From the NCBI RefSeq assembly GCF_900113335.1, contig NZ_FOOX01000004.1, positions 62,001 through 126,000 on the forward strand: a DNA stretch of 64,000 bases, written 5' to 3'. Positions 53,578-63,744 of this stretch are shown here, piece after piece. A model generated the notes under the pieces. That model made no database searches and was not told the DNA's origin. It was given only the letters and a program-made list of their open reading frames with translations. The position numbers and the translations under genes are program-made. The stretch's first letter is position 1, and each line of letters starts with the position of its first letter. This DNA comes from Desulfotruncus arcticus DSM 17038. GTDB lineage: Bacteria; Bacillota; Desulfotomaculia; Desulfotomaculales; Desulfallaceae.

Positions 53578-54420
53578 TTAGTCTCCTCCTTTTATTTTTC
53601 TTTTATTGGTAAAGTTTTGAGTTATTCGGTCCAGAATAATGGCAAGTACCACAATGGCCAGGCCGCCTTCAAAGCCGACAGGCACGTTCAGGCGCTGGAG
53701 GCCGCGCAGCACCTCGGAGCCCAGTCCGCCTGCGCCGATCATGGCAGCAATAACGACCATTGAAAGCGCCAGCATGATGCACTGGTTGACTCCGGCCATA
53801 ATTGTCGGCATCGCGACCGGTAACTGAACTTTAATCAGCTTTTGAGTTTTGGTGGCGCCAAAAGCCTCGGCTGCCTCTACAAGTTCTTCGGGTACCTGCC
53901 TGATGCCCAGGCCGGTCAGTCGGATGGCCGGCGGCATGGCAAATACCACCGTTGAAATTAAGCCGGGCACCTGGCCGATGCCAAAGAAAAACACCGCGGG
54001 AATCAAGTAGACGAAAGGAGGCATGGTTTGCATAAAGTCAAGTGCAGGCATTACAACCTTGTGCACGGAATCATTGCGGGCTGTCCAAATCCCCAGGGGG
54101 ATGCCGACAACCAGGGCCACGATGGTGGCGGATATAATCATGGCCAGCGTTTGCATGGACGGGCCCCAGATGTTTAAATCATAAATCAGCAGAAAGCCCA
54201 GCGCGGTGCCGATGGCTGTATTCCTGCCGGCGATGAACCAGACCAAAGGGATGGAAATGATGATAAAAATCCAGGGGGGCGGCGCCATTAATATAAATGA
54301 CAGGCCGTCCATCATGTAATTGACAATAACTACAACGAAGTCAAACAGGGGCTTTAAGTTGTCGATGGACCATTGGATCAGCAAGTCAACCCAGTGCCCG
54401 ATAGGTATTTTAGGCAACAA
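53578..54420 (-). CDS. opuAB: Glycine betaine/proline ABC transporter permease
   Basis: 280 residues with about six membrane segments. BPD-type permease: MQTLAMIISATIVALVVGIPLG, DFMQTMPPFVYLIPAVFFFGI and the EAA loop ELVEAAEAFGATKTQKLIKVQLP. N-terminal PIGHWVDLLIQWSIDNLKPLFD is typical of ProW/OpuAB. Its start overlaps opuAA by 11 bases. Confidence 0.93.
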   Translation of the reverse strand: MLPKIPIGHWVDLLIQWSIDNLKPLFDFVVVIVNYMMDGLSFILMAPPPWIFIIISIPLVWFIAGRNTAIGTALGFLLIYDLNIWGPSMQTLAMIISATIVALVVGIPLGIWTARNDSVHKVVMPALDFMQTMPPFVYLIPAVFFFGIGQVPGLISTVVFAMPPAIRLTGLGIRQVPEELVEAAEAFGATKTQKLIKVQLPVAMPTIMAGVNQCIMLALSMVVIAAMIGAGGLGSEVLRGLQRLNVPVGFEGGLAIVVLAIILDRITQNFTNKRKIKGGD

Positions 54421-55612
54421 TTTGTCCGTTATCCCCCTTTCTTACCATGCCGGCCAGAACCGAACCCCTTACAATTACGCCCAGTAAGGTGTTGTTTTCA
54501 TTAACGACCGCAATGGGATATCTGGAATCCGCAACCAGGGGAATCAGGTCCACCAGTGGTGTGTCCGGCAGAACGCGCGGGGTATCTTTGATTATGATAT
54601 CGTCCAGGTTTTCCTTGTGTTCCTCAATTGCTGTTAATGCATCTTCGGCCAAAACCAGACCGGTCAATTTTCTGTCCCGGGTTACGACAAAAATGCTTGA
54701 TATACCGTTTTCCTTCATCCGGCGCATGGCCAGCCTGGGGCCGTCTTTTAAAGAAACAACGGCGTCCGCCTTTTTCATGACCCCTTCCGCAGTAAGTATC
54801 TTGGAAATATCAACGTCTTCCACGAATTTTTCCACGTAGTCATTGGCGGGGTTGGTCAGGATTTCCTCGGGGGTGCCCACCTGGATAATCGCCCCGTCCT
54901 TCATCAAGGCAATACGGTCACCAATTTTCAGGGCCTCGTCCAAATCGTGCGTAACAAAAATTATCGTTTTATTCAGAGTCGCCTGCAGGGACAGCAGTTC
55001 GTCCTGCATCCCTTTCCTGATCAGAGGGTCCAGCGCACTGAAGGCCTCGTCCATTAACAAAATGTCAGGGTCACTGGCCAGTGCTCTGGCCAGGCCAACC
55101 CTTTGCTGCATACCGCCGCTAAGCTGCGCGGGCAGGCTGGACTCCCATTCCTTAAGACCTACTACTTCCAGCGTTTTACGGGCTTTTTCCAGCCTTGCTT
55201 CCTTTTCCAGGCCTTGAATTTCAAGGCCGAAAGCAACATTGTCCAGCACCGTCCGGTGCGGAAACAGCGCAAACCGTTGAAAAACCATGCCCAGTTTGCT
55301 CCGCCTGGTTTCCCTCAATTGGTTCTCGTCCATTTCGGTGATATCCCGGTCATCGATCAGAACCTTGCCGCTGGTTGGCTCGATCAGCCTGTTTAAACAG
55401 CGTAAGAGAGTGGATTTACCACTCCCGGACAGTCCCATTAAGACAAAAGTCTCGCCTTCGTTTATCTCAAATGAAACATCATACACGCCAACCGTTGTTT
55501 TGGTGGCGGCAAAAATCTCCTCTTTACTTTTGCCGTCTTGAAGCATTTTTAAAGCGCGATTTGGATTATCGCCAAAAATTTTTATCAAGTGCTCTGCTTG
55601 GACTTTGATCAT
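54410..55612 (-). CDS. opuAA: Glycine betaine/proline ABC transporter ATPase with CBS domains
   Basis: 400 residues. ATPase domain: Walker [22 protein letters not shown]-loop FQRFALFPHRTVLDN, signature LSGGMQQRVGLARALAS, Walker B ILLMDEAFSALDPLIR, H-loop THDLDEALKIGD. The C-terminal tandem CBS domains (about 280-395) are the ionic-strength and nucleotide sensor of OpuA-type ATPases. Its N-terminus VQAEHLIKIFGDNPNRALKML is typical. First gene of the operon; transcription starts from the promoter at 55730-55759. Confidence 0.94.
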   Translation of the reverse strand: MIKVQAEHLIKIFGDNPNRALKMLQDGKSKEEIFAATKTTVGVYDVSFEINEGETFVLMGLSGSGKSTLLRCLNRLIEPTSGKVLIDDRDITEMDENQLRETRRSKLGMVFQRFALFPHRTVLDNVAFGLEIQGLEKEARLEKARKTLEVVGLKEWESSLPAQLSGGMQQRVGLARALASDPDILLMDEAFSALDPLIRKGMQDELLSLQATLNKTIIFVTHDLDEALKIGDRIALMKDGAIIQVGTPEEILTNPANDYVEKFVEDVDISKILTAEGVMKKADAVVSLKDGPRLAMRRMKENGISSIFVVTRDRKLTGLVLAEDALTAIEEHKENLDDIIIKDTPRVLPDTPLVDLIPLVADSRYPIAVVNENNTLLGVIVRGSVLAGMVRKGDNGQIVA

Positions 55613-55696
55613 GTTTTATCAGCCTTTCCAATCTTATAAAATAATACAAAATATTACAGGCATACGGTATCGAATTTTACGATTGCAGGCACACTT

Positions 55697-55727
55697 AAGT
55701 TGTGCATTGAGTTGTTGCGCACCACTT
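55697..55727. promoter_or_regulatory. Imperfect palindrome, candidate operator of opuA
   Basis: AAGTTGTGCA (55697-55706) faces TGCGCACCACTT (55716-55727). On the minus strand it begins 2-3 bases downstream of the -10, over the expected start of transcription, a typical repressor position. Confidence 0.4.
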
Positions 55728-55729
55728 TT

Positions 55730-55759
55730 ATTGTAACAAACAGTCAATGAAGTTGTCCA
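55730..55759 (-). promoter_or_regulatory. Promoter of the opuA operon
   Basis: On the minus strand TGGACA (55759-55754), an 18-base spacer and TACAAT (55735-55730). Confidence 0.5.
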
Positions 55760-55795
55760 GAAAAAATACAAAACCTATTTTAAAAACTATTAATA

Positions 55796-55824
55796 TTGAC
55801 ACCTTTTTTACATGTAACTATAAT
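55796..55824 (+). promoter_or_regulatory. Consensus promoter of the rib operon
   Basis: TTGACA (55796-55801), 17-base spacer, TATAAT (55819-55824): both hexamers perfect. It lies just upstream of the FMN riboswitch. Confidence 0.9.
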
Positions 55825-55840
55825 TAACATAAAATATGAG

Positions 55841-56034
55841 CCTTCAGGGACAGGTGAAATTCCGTACCGGCGGTAAGGTGATCCGAGCCCGCGAGCCCTA
55901 AGGGGTTGATCCGGTGTGATTCCGGAGCCGACAGTATAGTCTGGATGGGAGAAGGTGGATGTAGGTGTATTGTCCGTAAGGTTGGTATGCCTCTATCTGT
56001 ATGCTGCCCTGAAGATCTGTTGCTTCAGGGTTTT
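55841..56034 (+). promoter_or_regulatory. FMN riboswitch (RFN element) with expression platform
   Basis: Conserved RFN blocks are present in order: CCTTCAGGGACAGGTGAAAT, TCCGTACCGGCGGTAA, GAGCCCGCGAGCC, GATCCGGTGTGATTCCGG, AGCCGACAGTATAGTCTGG and ATGGGAGAAGGTGGA, ending near 55960. CTTCAGGG at its 5' side (55842-55849) is complementary to CCCTGAAG (56007-56014), one arm of the terminator downstream, giving a terminator/antiterminator switch like that of B. subtilis ribD. FMN binding should favour termination. Confidence 0.95.
56007..56034 (+). terminator. Riboswitch terminator
   Basis: CCCTGAAG-ATCTGTTG-CTTCAGGG followed by TTTT. Confidence 0.88.
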
Positions 56035-56062
56035 CTGATGTTTAAAACAAGAAGGTGAGCTA

Positions 56063-57196
56063 TTGGAAGACAAAGATTTAAAATATATGGAGCTGGCGCT
56101 GGAGCTGGCCGGAAATGCCCTGGGACGCACGAGCCCCAATCCCATGGTGGGGGCTGTGGTGGTTAAAGACGGCCGGATTGTGGGTAAAGGGTATCATGCC
56201 CGGGCCGGCACTCCACACGCGGAAATTCATGCCCTGCGTGAGGCGGGGGAAGACGCCGTTGGCGCAACTTTGTATGTGACTTTGGAGCCCTGTTGTCATC
56301 ACGGCCGCACCGGTCCCTGCACGGAAGCCGTGATCCGGGCGGGCATTAAAAAAGTGGTTATGGCCATGACCGACCCCAACCCGCTGGTGGCGGGCAAGGG
56401 GGCGCGAAAGCTGCGGGATTCCGGTATCGAAGTTGTCTGCGGGGTGCTGGAAGCGCAAGCGCGGCGGTTAAACGAGATTTTCATTAAATATATCTCCACC
56501 GGAATGCCTTACGTGGTGCTGAAAACGGCAATGAGCCTGGATGGTAAAATCGCCACTGCCGGCGGGGAATCAAAATGGATCACGGGGCCCCGGGCCAGGG
56601 AACATGTTCACCTGCTGAGGGATAGATATGATGCCATCTTGGTCGGGATAGGAACGGTGCTGGCCGACGACCCGTCCCTTACCACCAGGCTTCCGGACCG
56701 GGAGGGCCGTGATCCGGTGCGGGTGATTCTGGACTCCGGGGCAGCTACCCCGCCAGGCGCTAAAATATTAACCCAAAACTCACAGGCGCAAACTATCATC
56801 ATCACCACCGGGGAGGCGCCGCCGGATAATGTAAAACAACTGGAGAGCGCCGGTGCCGTGGTAATTAAAGTACCGGGAAGTGACGAGGGCATAGCCCTGG
56901 CCGACATGCTGCGCGAGCTGGCCGGGCGCGAAATAACCAGCGTGCTGGTGGAGGGCGGCGCCCGGGTTAACGGGTCATTTGTCAGGGACAAGCTGGTGGA
57001 CAAGGTAAACTGGTATATTGCGCCAAAAATAATCGGCGGCGGCAAGGCGCCGGGTCCGGTGGGCGGCCCGGGCATAAAGCTTTTAAACGACGCTTTGCAG
57101 ATTGAAAACATTGAGGTGCACGATTTGGGAAATGATATTTGTATAGAAGGCTATGTTGCAGTTCGGGGTGGTTTGGATGTTTACAGGATTAGTTGA
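56063..57196 (+). CDS. ribD: Bifunctional riboflavin deaminase/reductase
   Basis: 377 residues. The zinc deaminase domain (1-145) has His52 and Glu54 in PHAEIHALREAG, and Cys77 and Cys86 in LEPCCHHGRTGPCTEAVI. The NADPH reductase domain (146-365) has KTAMSLDGKIATAGGESKWITGP, LVGIGTVLADDPSLTTR and LVEGGARVNGSF. It converts the pyrimidine intermediate in two steps. TTG start with AAGGTGAG upstream. First gene after the FMN riboswitch; ribE starts inside it (20-base overlap). Confidence 0.96.
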   Translation: MEDKDLKYMELALELAGNALGRTSPNPMVGAVVVKDGRIVGKGYHARAGTPHAEIHALREAGEDAVGATLYVTLEPCCHHGRTGPCTEAVIRAGIKKVVMAMTDPNPLVAGKGARKLRDSGIEVVCGVLEAQARRLNEIFIKYISTGMPYVVLKTAMSLDGKIATAGGESKWITGPRAREHVHLLRDRYDAILVGIGTVLADDPSLTTRLPDREGRDPVRVILDSGAATPPGAKILTQNSQAQTIIITTGEAPPDNVKQLESAGAVVIKVPGSDEGIALADMLRELAGREITSVLVEGGARVNGSFVRDKLVDKVNWYIAPKIIGGGKAPGPVGGPGIKLLNDALQIENIEVHDLGNDICIEGYVAVRGGLDVYRIS

Positions 57197-57845
57197 AGAA
57201 AAAGGCAAACTGGTTTCCATCCGCCGGGGAGCTGATTCAGCCAAGCTGAAAGTCAACGCCCGGGTGATTATTGACGGGCTTCAGCTGGGAGACAGTATCG
57301 CCGTTAACGGCGTCTGCCTTACAGTAACCTCCTTTGACCGGCAGCAGTTTGAAGCCGATGTAATGGCGGAAACGCTGGCTAAAACGAACCTTGGTGGATT
57401 GCAGCCGGGTGACCGGATTAATCTGGAACGGGCTTTAAAGCTCGGCGACCGCCTGGGCGGGCACCTTGTTTCAGGGCATATCGACGGAGTAGGCACCATA
57501 CTCGGTATGGAAAAACACGATATTGCCACTATTGTAACCATTGGCGCGCCCCCGGAAGTGATGAGATACATCATTAAAAAGGGCTCCGTAGCCATAGATG
57601 GCACCAGCCTTACAGTTGTAGATTTTAATGAGGACAGTTTTCAGGTTTCACTGATTCCCCATACCGCCCATGCCACTGTTCTGGGTGAAAAAAAGCCGGG
57701 TGACCGGGTTAATTTGGAAGGAGATATGATCGGCAAATACGTGGAGCGGTGGCTGGGAATGAAAAGTGACGATATAAGTCAACCTAAAGCTAAAACCGGC
57801 GGTGGGGTAACCACAGACTTTTTAGCCCGGAACGGGTTTTTGTAA
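57177..57845 (+). CDS. ribE: Riboflavin synthase, alpha chain
   Basis: 222 residues. Starts MFTGLVEEKGKL at ATG 57177 with GGGGTGG upstream; a longer frame from 57153 is rejected. Two homologous lumazine-binding barrels are present: ADSAKLKVNARVIIDGLQLGDSIAVNGVCLTV, then VSGHIDGVGTI and GSVAIDGTSLTVVDFNEDSF. It dismutates two lumazines to riboflavin. It partners with ribH. Confidence 0.95.
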   Translation: MFTGLVEEKGKLVSIRRGADSAKLKVNARVIIDGLQLGDSIAVNGVCLTVTSFDRQQFEADVMAETLAKTNLGGLQPGDRINLERALKLGDRLGGHLVSGHIDGVGTILGMEKHDIATIVTIGAPPEVMRYIIKKGSVAIDGTSLTVVDFNEDSFQVSLIPHTAHATVLGEKKPGDRVNLEGDMIGKYVERWLGMKSDDISQPKAKTGGGVTTDFLARNGFL

Positions 57846-57985
57846 ACAGTAATAAGTAAACAGTTGTAAATAGTATTAAAAATGACAGCATTGGCCAAAA
57901 GAGAGGCATATAATTGAAGCGTTAAATAGCAGCGGTAAAGCGTATGGTGATGTACAGCGATAAAATGAGGGAAGGATGAAATAAT

Positions 57986-59191
<1,206 letters not shown>

Positions 59192-59195
59192 ACAA

Positions 59196-59322
59196 GGAGT
59201 CAGGAGACAGAAGTCAGGAGTTAGAATGAGGAAACCTGGAAAATAGGAATCGTCTATAAGATAATGGTTTCTCAGCCTGTATGATTCGGAATTCTGAATT
59301 CTGACTCCTGGATACTTGAATA
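59196..59322. repeat. GGAGTCA palindromic dispersed repeat, copy 3 (longer)
   Basis: AGGAGTCAGGAGACAGAAGT with CAGGAGTTAGAATGAGG on the left and GAATTCTGAATTCTGACTCC on the right, flanking ~50 extra bases. It is located between ribBA and ribH, again ending near the next ribosome binding site. Confidence 0.8.
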
Positions 59323-59341
59323 CAATAAGGAGAGGATTTAG

Positions 59342-59812
59342 TTGGTAAAGCACTACGAAGGAAATTTAATCGGGGAAGGCCTGAGGTTTGGTCTGGTTGT
59401 CGGGCGTTTCAATGAATTTATCACCCAAAAACTGTTGTCCGGCGCTATTGACGCACTGAGCCGTCACGGCGTGGCCGATCAGAACATTGAAGTGGCCTGG
59501 GTTCCCGGCGCCTTTGAAGTTCCCATGGTGGCCCGGCAAATGGTGGACAAGGCGAGCTATGATGCGGTGATTTGCCTGGGAGCAGTTATTCGCGGCGCCA
59601 CACCTCATTTTGATTATGTGGCGGGAGAAGTTGCCAAGGGTATTGCCAAGGTCGGTTTGGATACCGGTAAACCTGTGATCTTTGGTGTAATAACAGCTGA
59701 CACCATTGAACAGGCTATTGAAAGAGCCGGTACCAAGGCAGGGAATAAAGGCTGGGACGCGGCGGTTACGGCTATTGAAATGGCTAACTTGCTCCGGTCA
59801 CTGGGTGCCTGA
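59342..59812 (+). CDS. ribH: 6,7-dimethyl-8-ribityllumazine synthase
   Basis: 156 residues. [61 protein letters not shown] (catalytic His in GATPHFD) and [17 protein letters not shown] are typical. Condenses the pyrimidine and the butanone phosphate to lumazine. TTG start with AAGGAGAGG upstream. Last rib gene. Confidence 0.96.
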   Translation: MVKHYEGNLIGEGLRFGLVVGRFNEFITQKLLSGAIDALSRHGVADQNIEVAWVPGAFEVPMVARQMVDKASYDAVICLGAVIRGATPHFDYVAGEVAKGIAKVGLDTGKPVIFGVITADTIEQAIERAGTKAGNKGWDAAVTAIEMANLLRSLGA

Positions 59813-59842
59813 TCTGCTGGAACGTAAATACGGGAGGAAGAT

Positions 59843-60880
59843 ATGAATAAAAGGACTGTGCAAGATTTGGCGGAGGTGGCGGCATTTCAAGTTTCCGATC
59901 AGCGACTATTTTCAGCCACCCATGAGGAAATCATCTCCGGCCTGACCACTGATATTTATTTTATTCGTACCAGAGAACTCTTACGTCATCTGGGACTGGA
60001 TCGCACCCGGGTTACCGCTGAAATTTTTGCCGGCAAGCCCGGTGTTCTTGCGGGTATTGAAGAGGCGAAAGTATTACTTAAGGGGTTGCCGATAGAAGTT
60101 TGGGCGCTGCCTGAAGGGACAGAATTCAAGGAAAAACAAGTAATCATGCGAATAACCGGCGCTTACGATGATTTTGGCATTCATGAGACCTCCCTGCTGG
60201 GCATACTGGCCAGTTCCAGCGGTTGGGCCACCGCGGCCAGGAGATGTCAGGAAGCTGCCGGTAATCACAAAATGATTTGTTTCGGCGCCCGCCATGTGCA
60301 TCCGGCCGTGGCTCCTGTGATGGAGAGGGCCGCCATAATCGGCGGGGCGGACGGCGCCAGCTGCATCCTGGGCGCCAAATTGGCCGGGCAAACCCCTTCC
60401 GGCACGGTTCCCCATGCCGTGATGCTGATCGTTGGAGACACTTTGGAAGTAGCGCAGACCTACCAGCGAATCATGCCCCCGGAAGCGCCTGTAATTGTTT
60501 TGGTGGATACATTTAAGGATGAGGCTGAAGAAGCATTGCGGGTGGCGGATCAAATGGGTGAGAAATTACAGGGGATCAGACTGGATACGCCCAGCGAGCG
60601 GGGTGGCGTAACACCGGGACTGGTTAGAGAAATTAAGGCCAGACTGCGACAGGCCGGCCATGCGCACGTGAAAATTTTTGTTTCCGGCGGCGTTACACCG
60701 GAACGGATTACTTTACTAATTGAAGCGGGTGCGGACGCTTTCGGTGTGGGCAGTTACATCTCCGGAGCTCCTGCTGTTGATATGACTATGGATATTAAAG
60801 AAATTGACGGCCACCCGATAGCTAAGCGGGGCAGGATCCCCGGGATAACCGAATCGGCCGGCCTGGAAAAAATACTGTAA
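59843..60880 (+). CDS. Nicotinate phosphoribosyltransferase (short form)
   Basis: 345 residues. Recycles nicotinate to NAMN for NAD synthesis. Type II PRTase fold: the N-terminal TTDIYFIRTRELLRHLG, His in CFGARHVHPAVAP, DGASCILGAKLAGQTPSGTVPHAVML, VDTFKDEAEEALRVAD and VSGGVTPERITLLIEAGADAFGVGSYIS. This short class is common in clostridia, archaea and Thermus. AGGAAG precedes ATG. It follows the rib operon by 30 bases and may be transcribed with it. Confidence 0.92.
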   Translation: MNKRTVQDLAEVAAFQVSDQRLFSATHEEIISGLTTDIYFIRTRELLRHLGLDRTRVTAEIFAGKPGVLAGIEEAKVLLKGLPIEVWALPEGTEFKEKQVIMRITGAYDDFGIHETSLLGILASSSGWATAARRCQEAAGNHKMICFGARHVHPAVAPVMERAAIIGGADGASCILGAKLAGQTPSGTVPHAVMLIVGDTLEVAQTYQRIMPPEAPVIVLVDTFKDEAEEALRVADQMGEKLQGIRLDTPSERGGVTPGLVREIKARLRQAGHAHVKIFVSGGVTPERITLLIEAGADAFGVGSYISGAPAVDMTMDIKEIDGHPIAKRGRIPGITESAGLEKIL

Positions 60881-60884
60881 AAAG

Positions 60885-60913
60885 CAAAAACGGCTTAAAT
60901 GCCGTTTTGTTTT
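60885..60913. terminator. Bidirectional terminator between pncB-like and rpmB genes
   Basis: CAAAAACGGC-TTAAAT-GCCGTTTTG followed by TTTTA, between converging genes. It overlaps the rpmB stop region. Confidence 0.85.
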
Positions 60914-61103
60914 ATATAGCCCTTTGCACTTTACCGCTCCGGAGGCATCTGGTGCAAACCATTATCCTGCGGGGTGTGCCGTCAACTAAAGCTTTTACCC
61001 TTTGCAGGTTGGGAGCCCATTTTTTCTTGGTACGGATATGAGAGTGGCTGACTTTCATTCCAACAACTACACCCTTACCGCAAATTTCGCATTTTCTGGC
61101 CAA
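60912..61103 (-). CDS. rpmB: Ribosomal protein L28
   Basis: 63 residues from TTG 61103 (MARKCEICGKG), preceded by AAGGAGGTGT at 7-8 bases; the longer frame from 61112 is rejected. L28 with zinc cysteines: C..C in CEICGKG and CTRC in VCTRCLRSGK, with HIRTKKKWAPNLQ in the middle. Component of the 50S subunit. The gene is divergent from recG, in the usual Firmicute context. Confidence 0.96.
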   Translation of the reverse strand: MARKCEICGKGVVVGMKVSHSHIRTKKKWAPNLQRVKALVDGTPRRIMVCTRCLRSGKVQRAI

Positions 61104-61196
61104 GGTCAACACCTCCTTTTCAGCAACACTTTATTATTTTAGCAGATATCGTCAGGCAGTGCAACCGAAGGTTTGGATATATTGGAGTGTTCAACC

Positions 61197-63296
61197 ATGA
61201 ATAATAGATTAACCGGCGAGCCGGCGGCGGCGCCGATACAGAGTGTTAAGGGCATTGGTCCCCGCCGTGCCGGCGAGCTGGCCAAGCTGAATATTTTTAC
61301 CGTCAAAGACATGTTTTATCACTTTCCCCGGGAATACCTGGACCGGAGCAGCCCGGTATCGCCTTTCGGGGTTGCCTCAGGCAAAGCGATTACTGCTGTG
61401 GGCAAAGTAAAGGCGGTTAAAAAAGGGCGTCCCGGGCAAAAGCCTGCAGTAACCAAAGTGGCGCTGGAAACGGAGGGAGGAGTTTTTTATGCCGTTTTAT
61501 TCAACCGCCGGTATTTGGAAAAGTCACTCAAAACCGGTATGACGATGCTGGTCAGCGGGAAAATCGAAAACAGGTTTGGGATTGCAGAGCTTCAGGTGCA
61601 GGACTTTGATATTGTCAATGACCATATCACTAACAGCAGTGCCGCGGCTTTACATACCGGGCGGCTGGTTCCGGTTTACCCCGCCACTGCCGGCATTACC
61701 CAGCGCATCATCCGGAGCACGCTGCAGGTGCTGCTGGAGCAGCGGCTGGATGCTATTGTCGAATTTTTACCGGACCGGGTGATGGAAAAATACGGCTTAA
61801 TGCCCATTAAACCCGCGCTCCGGCAGATCCATTTTCCCGATAGCCCGGAGCAGGCCCGGCAGGCTAAAAAAAGGTTTGCTTTTGAAGAATTGCTGCTGTT
61901 CCAGGTGCAGCTGGCTTATGCCAAAAGTAAAATAGCCCGGCTGGAAAAGCCCCATGTCTATAATAATGAAACCAAACTGAAAAATAAACTTATCGCCTGC
62001 CTGGGCTTTGCGCTTACAGGCGCGCAGCGGAGGGTGTTGGCTGAGATCATGTCCGACCTGGAGGGCAGCCGCCCCATGAACCGGCTGCTGCAGGGGGACG
62101 TTGGGTCGGGCAAAACGCTGGTCGCTGTGCTAACCTTGCTGCGCGCGGTGGAAAGCGGCCTGCAGGGGGCACTGATGGCGCCAACCGAAGTACTGGCGGA
62201 ACAGCATTACCTGGCGCTGACGGAGTTGCTTGAACCGCTCGGGGTCCGACCGGGCTTTTTAAGCGGGGGCATGCCCGCCGCAAAGCGCAAGGCTTTGCTG
62301 GAAGAACTGGCTGCCGGCTCTGTCCGCCTGGTGGTGGGAACCCAGGCGCTGCTGCAGGAAGATGTGATTTTCAACCGGCTGGGCGTCGTTGTTATCGATG
62401 AACAGCACCGGTTTGGCGTAAAACAAAGGGCCGGGCTAAGGGAAAAAGGCCTGGCGCCCGATGTTCTGGTCATGACGGCCACGCCCATACCAAGGACTTT
62501 AACCCTGACCTTGTACGGTGATCTTGACATCTCGATCATTGACCAGCTGCCCCCCGGGAGGCAGCCCGCCCGAACTTATTATGTCAACCACAGGGAACTG
62601 CCCGGAGTATATGAATTCATCCGCAAACAGGTCAAGGCGGGCCGCCAGGCTTATGTGGTCTGCCCGCTGGTGGATGAGTCGGAAAAAATGGATTTGCAGG
62701 CGGCTGTTCAATTATATGAGCGCTTAAAAGCTGAAGAATTGCGGGAGTGCCGGCTGGCGCTGCTGACCGGCCGCATGGGCGGCGATGATAAGGAGTTGGT
62801 AATGCGCGGTTTTCGGGAGGGCTCTGTCGACGTTCTGGTAGCCACAACGGTGATCGAGGTAGGCGTAGATGTGCCCAATGCCAACGTAATGGTAATAATT
62901 GACGCCGAGCGGTTCGGCCTGTCCCAGCTGCACCAGCTGAGGGGCCGCGTCGGGCGGGGCGGCGGGCAGTCACACTGCATCCTGGCAGCCCGCCCCGGCA
63001 CCAGGGAGGCCCTGCAGCGGATCAAGGCGATCAAAACCTGCCAGGACGGCTTTCAACTGGCGGAAAAAGATCTGGAAATCAGGGGCCCCGGAGACGTGGC
63101 CGGCGTCAGGCAATCCGGCCTGCCCGAATTTAAAGCGGCAGACCTACTGCGGGACATCAACCTGCTCAAAGCCGCCAAAGCATGCGCCGAACAACTAATC
63201 GCAGCCGATCCGGAATTAAAATCTCCCCAAAACGCCGGCCTGAAACGCCACCTACAACAAAACTGGCAGAAAACAAACTTATATCATATCGGTTAA
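61197..63296 (+). CDS. recG: ATP-dependent DNA helicase RecG
   Basis: 699 residues. ATG 61197 is chosen (GGAGTG 9 bases upstream). A wedge/OB domain at 1-220 with VKGIGPRRAGELAKLNIFTV precedes the helicase: Walker A LLQGDVGSGKTLVAVLTLL, DEQH box VVVIDEQHRFGVKQR, MTATPIPRTLTLTLYGDLD, then VATTVIEVGVDVPNA and LRGRVGRGGGQSHCIL. It regresses stalled forks and processes Holliday junctions. Full length. Confidence 0.96.
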   Translation: MNNRLTGEPAAAPIQSVKGIGPRRAGELAKLNIFTVKDMFYHFPREYLDRSSPVSPFGVASGKAITAVGKVKAVKKGRPGQKPAVTKVALETEGGVFYAVLFNRRYLEKSLKTGMTMLVSGKIENRFGIAELQVQDFDIVNDHITNSSAAALHTGRLVPVYPATAGITQRIIRSTLQVLLEQRLDAIVEFLPDRVMEKYGLMPIKPALRQIHFPDSPEQARQAKKRFAFEELLLFQVQLAYAKSKIARLEKPHVYNNETKLKNKLIACLGFALTGAQRRVLAEIMSDLEGSRPMNRLLQGDVGSGKTLVAVLTLLRAVESGLQGALMAPTEVLAEQHYLALTELLEPLGVRPGFLSGGMPAAKRKALLEELAAGSVRLVVGTQALLQEDVIFNRLGVVVIDEQHRFGVKQRAGLREKGLAPDVLVMTATPIPRTLTLTLYGDLDISIIDQLPPGRQPARTYYVNHRELPGVYEFIRKQVKAGRQAYVVCPLVDESEKMDLQAAVQLYERLKAEELRECRLALLTGRMGGDDKELVMRGFREGSVDVLVATTVIEVGVDVPNANVMVIIDAERFGLSQLHQLRGRVGRGGGQSHCILAARPGTREALQRIKAIKTCQDGFQLAEKDLEIRGPGDVAGVRQSGLPEFKAADLLRDINLLKAAKACAEQLIAADPELKSPQNAGLKRHLQQNWQKTNLYHIG

Positions 63297-63512
63297 CCCT
63301 GAGTGCGAGTGCAATATAGTGCTTTTGAATGCAAATTGAGAAGAGAGTACTTTATAATATTAAGATATAAACTGGAAAGCCTAATAAAGAAGAATGAAGA
63401 CAGCATAATTTTTTATCGCCAGTGTAAACAGTGCTTCGGAAGGTTGCTCGTGTCGGTAAAAGTTTAGATCCGTTTGGAGACGGTATATATAATTTGATAA
63501 ATTGTCAGACAT
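63297..63512. other. Intergenic DNA downstream of recG
   Basis: AT-rich, with no gene or clear terminator seen. Confidence 0.35.
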
Positions 63513-63744
63513 CGAAAACCTCTGGTGTGTAAAAAAACCGGGAGGTTTTCGGAAAATAGGTTTTTTAAAGGGAGAGAAGGAAAACCCGCGTGAGTAGCGA
63601 AATGTAGGGGTGGAAAAAGTTTCATGGATATTTGACCATATTTGATCAATACAATGAATCTGCTATTATATGGAAATTTCAAAGAGGTTTTCGGAAATCG
63701 CTTTCGGAGCCCTTGGGGCACAAGGCCTGAACACACCCGCAGTC
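63513..63744 (+). promoter_or_regulatory. Leader-like AT-rich segment before CRISPR-like repeats
   Basis: Contains hairpin CGAAAACCTC (63513-63522) with GAGGTTTTCG (63542-63551) and a direct repeat GAGGTTTTCGGAAA at 63542-63555 and 63684-63697. No supported gene. It lies immediately before two CRISPR-like repeats, in the place of a CRISPR leader. Confidence 0.35.

Noticed and set aside
53446..53763. Plus-strand frames antisense to opuAB/opuAC
   Set aside because: Shadows of the real minus-strand genes; repetitive Leu/Pro/Ser composition.
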